Positions 61,246 through 64,000 of a stretch of 64,000 bases of DNA are shown here, one piece after another (the first letter of the stretch is position 1; every line of letters starts with the position of its first letter). Under the pieces are notes generated by a model. The model did not search any database, was not told the DNA's origin, and saw nothing but the letters and a program-made list of their open reading frames with translations. This DNA is from Tateyamaria omphalii (GTDB lineage: Bacteria; Pseudomonadota; Alphaproteobacteria; Rhodobacterales; Rhodobacteraceae). The stretch covers positions 2,728,001-2,792,000 of the forward strand of contig NZ_CP019312.1 in NCBI RefSeq assembly GCF_001969365.1, read 5' to 3'. Made by a program: the position numbers and the translations under genes.

Positions 61246-62145
61246 TCAACCATTTGGTTGATCTTCTGCGCTGCGCAATGCGCGAGTGTGGTCCAGCAGC
61301 CATGTGCGCACAGATCGCACGGCCTTGCGCCGCCCGGACTGGCCGCTGGTCAGCAGGTGGAACGATCCCTGCCGAAACCCCACCTCGGACACGCGCACGA
61401 TCCGCCCCGAGGTCTCGTCCAGATATGTGCCGTCGGACGCGCCCAGGTAGATCCCGGCGCCATGCACCGCCGCTTCCAGCGCCAGCGCCGCCCGCATCCG
61501 CCACGGCGGATCGGGCACGGCAACGTCAATGCCCGCATGCTTGACCCAATCGACCCAGATATTGCCGCCGCGGTCTCGCAGCAAGGGGCGCGTCGTCAGA
61601 TGCTCGGGCCGCAGGATGTCGTCCTTCAGGTATCCGGGCGCCGCAAACGGGTAGATCGGCGCATTGCTGACCAAATCCGATGGCTCGTCAAGATACCCCG
61701 TCTTGGCGTAGCGAATGGCAAGGTCTGCTTCATACCGGTCCAGATCCGCCAACTCGTTTGACCCCACCAGACGCAGTTCAATACCGGGTAAATCGCGCTG
61801 GAACTTGGCCAGCAACGGGATCACGATCTTGCTGGCAAAGACCGGCTCACTGTTCACCACAACCCGCCCCGCCGGGGTGTCCGCCAGCCCCTCGGTCGCT
61901 TCTCCGATCACGTCAAAGGCGGGGGTGATCCGCTGCAGGTAATGGCCACCCTCGGCCGTCAGCGCCACGCCGCGGGACGCATCGCGGAACAGCTGTACGC
62001 CCAGCCGCGCCTCAAGCCCGCGCACATGACGGCTGATGGCGGAGTGGCTGACGCCCAGCTCTTCGGCGGCACGGGTAAAGCTTTCGTGCCGGGCGGCAGC
62101 CTCGAAGGCGCGCAGGGCATTGAGCGGGGGCAGGGTGCGGGACAT
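61246..62145 (-). CDS. LysR-family regulator, GcvA type
   Basis: A 299-residue LysR protein. It begins MSRTLPPLNALRAFEAAARHESFTRAAEELGVSHSAISRHVRGLEARLGVQLF, the GcvA subgroup HTH, and keeps the effector domain: GRVVVNSEPVFASKIVIPLLAKFQRDLPGIELRL, then YLDEPSDL and a C-terminal FHLLTSGQSGRRKAVRSVRTWLL. The ligand and targets are not known. The ATG at 62145 is used, nine codons inside the longest frame. It is divergent from the DUF1127 gene. Confidence 0.92.
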   Translation of the reverse strand: MSRTLPPLNALRAFEAAARHESFTRAAEELGVSHSAISRHVRGLEARLGVQLFRDASRGVALTAEGGHYLQRITPAFDVIGEATEGLADTPAGRVVVNSEPVFASKIVIPLLAKFQRDLPGIELRLVGSNELADLDRYEADLAIRYAKTGYLDEPSDLVSNAPIYPFAAPGYLKDDILRPEHLTTRPLLRDRGGNIWVDWVKHAGIDVAVPDPPWRMRAALALEAAVHGAGIYLGASDGTYLDETSGRIVRVSEVGFRQGSFHLLTSGQSGRRKAVRSVRTWLLDHTRALRSAEDQPNG

Positions 62146-62252
62146 GCGCCGAACCGTGCAGAAAACGCACAAGTGATGTCAAGGAACTCTGTTTGTCGCG
62201 CCTGCAACGCTCGGGCATAGTCACCTCATACCTCCAGAAAAACGAGGCTCCC

Positions 62253-62462
62253 ATGCAGCTGATACGCTCCAACGCGCTTTTGCGCGCCCTCTCGACCTGT
62301 GCCAAAATCCTGCGCTCATGGCGCAGATCCAAACCAACAGACGGCACCGCCCTGCCCCCGATGACCGATCACATCGCCCGCGACATCGGCCTGACACCGC
62401 ATCAACGCGCGCAGATGTCCCATCGCTGGCCGTCCGAACAGAACAGGCATCCCTATCTCTGA
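62253..62462 (+). CDS. DUF1127 family small protein
   Basis: A 69-residue protein with a basic N-terminal helix (LLRALSTCAKILRSWRRSK) and the DUF1127 core MTDHIARDIGLTPHQRAQM, which follows the usual pattern L-x-x-M-x-D-H-x-L-x-D-I-G-L. In other alphaproteobacteria such proteins bind RNA or affect phosphate and carbon turnover; the role here is unknown. The ATG at 62253 is preferred over the one at 62193. It is 38 bases before the ArsR gene. Confidence 0.85.
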   Translation: MQLIRSNALLRALSTCAKILRSWRRSKPTDGTALPPMTDHIARDIGLTPHQRAQMSHRWPSEQNRHPYL

Positions 62463-62500
62463 CCGCTTCCCCTTGACCTGCAGCCTCGGTATGACGGGCC

Positions 62501-62833
62501 ATGGCCGATCCGCTCGACACCGTCTTTTCCGCCCTCGCCGACCCGACCCGGCGGGCGATCCTGACGATGCTGCTCGAAGATGACATGGCGGTGACGGACG
62601 TGGCCGAGCCGTTCGAGATGTCGCTGGCCGCCATCTCAAAGCACCTGACCATCCTAACGCGCGCCGGGTTGATCCAGCAGGAAAAGCGCGGGCGCGTGAA
62701 ATGGTGCAAGCTGGACCCGGACGCGATGCGCGCGGCATCGGTCTGGATGCAGGGGTTTGGTCAGTTCGAACCCGTCAATCTCGACGCGTTCGAACGGTTC
62801 CTGGCGTCCGAGCTGCCCGACCGTCAGGCGTGA
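62501..62833 (+). CDS. ArsR-family transcriptional regulator
   Basis: A 110-residue winged-helix regulator of the subgroup often paired with SRPBCC proteins: MADPLDTVFSALADPTRRAILTMLLEDDMAVTDVAEPFEMSLAAISKHLTILTRAGLIQQEKRGRVKWCKLDPDAM. No metal-binding cysteine pair (ELCVC) is present, so it is unlikely to sense arsenite. It overlaps the convergent transglutaminase-like gene by 10 bases. No START/SRPBCC gene follows here. Confidence 0.92.
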   Translation: MADPLDTVFSALADPTRRAILTMLLEDDMAVTDVAEPFEMSLAAISKHLTILTRAGLIQQEKRGRVKWCKLDPDAMRAASVWMQGFGQFEPVNLDAFERFLASELPDRQA

Positions 62834-63651
62834 ACCGGCTGGTTCTGCGCCGCATCCAGCGCATCATAGCCTGACAGTTCGAACCGGCACGCGGCCTGAT
62901 CCCAACCGCCCGCATCAAACCACACCGGCTCGCCCAACAGCTTGAAATCGGCAAAGGGCACGCCCGGCAGCGTCCAGCCCATGGAATGCGACATCGCCAC
63001 GCGCACACCCGGCTTGGGGTTCAACCCAGGGCGAATGTCACGCCGCCCCATCTTCAGGTGATGGGCAATGTCCCAATGCTGCACCTGGCCGCCCTCACGC
63101 GTGGCCACCCAGCAGTGCATGTCGGTGGTGTGATCGCGCCGCTCTTCGGGGACGAAGTAGCCGGCGACATACCCCGCCTCGACCCTCGCCGCGCGCAGAC
63201 CGGCCACCAGATAGGCGTTGATGTCCACGCAGGACCCGGTGGTCATGTCACAGAGCTGCGGCATGGCATCTGCTTCGTCATAAAAGCGGTCATCGGTGTG
63301 ACCATAGTCGAACATCGACGTCACATGCGCGACCATCGCCGCGATCCCGCCATCCGCAACGATCTCTTGCGCCTCGGCCGCAAGATCGGGATGGGCGCGG
63401 GTGTAACGGCTGTCATGGGGCGCGAACATCGCCTCCGGACAGGGGGCCGCCGCCGCGTCGAACCCGTAGCGCAACGTGATCCGGTCGGCGGTGGGGGTCA
63501 GGATCAGCGCGCCCTGCTGCAAGGCGGCACAGGTCACGCGGGCTGCATCAGCGCCCTCAACCTCGACACCCAGACGGGTCGCGGCGGGCGTGCTCAACCC
63601 CACGGGGGCGAGCAAATTGGCACTGCGGTCGACCGTGACGGTCACTTTCAT
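62824..63651 (-). CDS. Transglutaminase-like family protein
   Basis: A 275-residue cysteine-protease-fold protein. The presumed triad is Cys141 in TTGSCVDINAYLVAGLRAA, His179 in TTDMHCWVATREG and Asp194 in QHWDIAHHLKMG. An N-terminal beta-rich domain with LTPTADRITLRYGFD precedes it, as in bacterial transglutaminase-like proteins. These may act as peptidases; the substrate is unknown. The ATG at 63651 (MKVTVTVDRS) is used; an ATG at 63663 four codons upstream is possible. Confidence 0.88.
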   Translation of the reverse strand: MKVTVTVDRSANLLAPVGLSTPAATRLGVEVEGADAARVTCAALQQGALILTPTADRITLRYGFDAAAAPCPEAMFAPHDSRYTRAHPDLAAEAQEIVADGGIAAMVAHVTSMFDYGHTDDRFYDEADAMPQLCDMTTGSCVDINAYLVAGLRAARVEAGYVAGYFVPEERRDHTTDMHCWVATREGGQVQHWDIAHHLKMGRRDIRPGLNPKPGVRVAMSHSMGWTLPGVPFADFKLLGEPVWFDAGGWDQAACRFELSGYDALDAAQNQPVHA

Positions 63652-63694
63652 TTCGATAATCATAGAACTATGTGCACCGCAGAATGTAACAGCA

Positions 63695-64000
63695 TCATGT
63701 CACCGGCCCCTCATCCCGCAACAGCAGCGACAGGGCCACGACGGTCAGACCGACACCCACCCAGACGATCCCGGGCGGCACACCGTTGCCCAGCGCCACC
63801 TCCCACAGGATCACCCAGCTGGGGGTCAGGTAGGTATAGGCCATCACCTTGGCCGACGGCAGGCGCAGCGTCGCGAATTGCAGCAGCACAAAGGTCGCGG
63901 CAGAGGCAAAAAGCGCCACATAGATCAGCGTCACCCACACGATGCCCGGCAGATCGGCCCACGGCGTCGCCACCAGATCGCGCCACCCCCACAGGGTCAG
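63695..64000 (-). CDS. EamA/DMT-family transporter, 5' part cut by window
   Basis: The C-terminal 101 residues of a drug/metabolite-type transporter. The visible part has three to four membrane helices: WVTLIYVALFASAATFVLLQFATLRLPSAKVMAYTYLTPSWVILWEVALG, then VWVGVGLTVVALSLLL. LPSAKVMAYTYLTP and VILWEVALGNGVPP follow the EamA second repeat. The frame is open to the right edge, so the start is outside the window. The substrate is unknown. Confidence 0.88.
   Translation of the reverse strand: MTLWGWRDLVATPWADLPGIVWVTLIYVALFASAATFVLLQFATLRLPSAKVMAYTYLTPSWVILWEVALGNGVPPGIVWVGVGLTVVALSLLLRDEGPVT

Noticed and set aside
1..64000. CRISPR arrays, tRNA or rRNA genes, insertion sequences, prophage genes
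   Set aside because: I looked for spaced repeats, cloverleaf-like segments, transposase motifs and phage genes and saw none. tRNA detection by eye is limited, so a tRNA scan would be the proper check.

Overview
The window is a chromosomal stretch of a GC-rich alphaproteobacterium, most likely a marine member of the Rhodobacterales (Roseobacter group). This rests on gene order and protein type: pckA divergent from chvI-chvG-hprK-rapZ-EIIA-HPr; folK-rpoZ-rsh-DUF2062-pdxJ-acpS-lepB-rnc-era-recO; a separate F0 operon (atpI-B-E-b'-b) without the F1 genes; a long methylsuccinyl-CoA dehydrogenase of the ethylmalonyl-CoA pathway; and tandem peptide deformylases with fmt. I saw no rRNA, tRNA, CRISPR array, insertion sequence or prophage. 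The left edge cuts a DUF898 membrane protein and the right edge cuts an EamA-type transporter.

Layout. 1-5.6 kb: DUF898 protein, parC, an SH3 protein, a short-chain dehydrogenase, a small membrane protein and cobalamin adenosyltransferase. 5.6-10.7 kb: etfB-etfA and hydroxybutyryl-CoA dehydrogenase (beta-oxidation/PHB electron flow), a DUF6473 protein and an acyltransferase. 10.7-17.1 kb: the regulatory PTS and ChvG/ChvI two-component system, facing pckA. 17.1-19.4 kb: a GNAT-like protein, an atypical LysR-type regulator and an XRE regulator. 19.6-21.3 kb: mcd. 21.3-23.2 kb: LysE exporter, TetR regulator, META-domain lipoprotein. 23.2-33.9 kb: a long leftward housekeeping block (RNA processing, signal peptidase, ACP activation, vitamin B6, stringent response, omega subunit, folate). 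34-41 kb: NYN protein, LuxR solo, ispH, a two-domain hydrolase and an overlapping operon ending in rnhA. 41-45.7 kb: small secreted proteins, fmt with three deformylase paralogs, and a MalY/PatB lyase. 45.9-52.4 kb: orphan small genes, glutathionyl-hydroquinone reductase, a receiver protein and cobalamin genes with a lytic transglycosylase. 52.4-58.3 kb: smc, a lipoprotein, a FadR-type regulator and a stand-alone PstB. 58.4-61.1 kb: F0 ATP synthase. 61.2-64 kb: regulators, a transglutaminase-like protein and the cut EamA transporter.

Most genes are ordinary core genes. The signal I find hardest to explain is a pair of intergenic arrays, about 35 kb apart (21445-21499 and 56491-56567), in which a GTGCA core recurs with exact 11-bp phase and ends in the same way (TGTGCAT, then GTTTT). 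Array A lies close to a TTAA-N7-TTAA site resembling a CtrA box, and array B has an imperfect match about 30 bp upstream. Other points worth a second look are a deformylase paralog that has lost its metal/catalytic motifs, a DUF6473 protein that looks like an SGNH hydrolase, a LysR-type regulator without the usual effector domain, a tandem alpha/beta-hydrolase fusion, a perfect inverted repeat at the start of a LuxR solo, and a possible 32-residue membrane protein with its own terminator.
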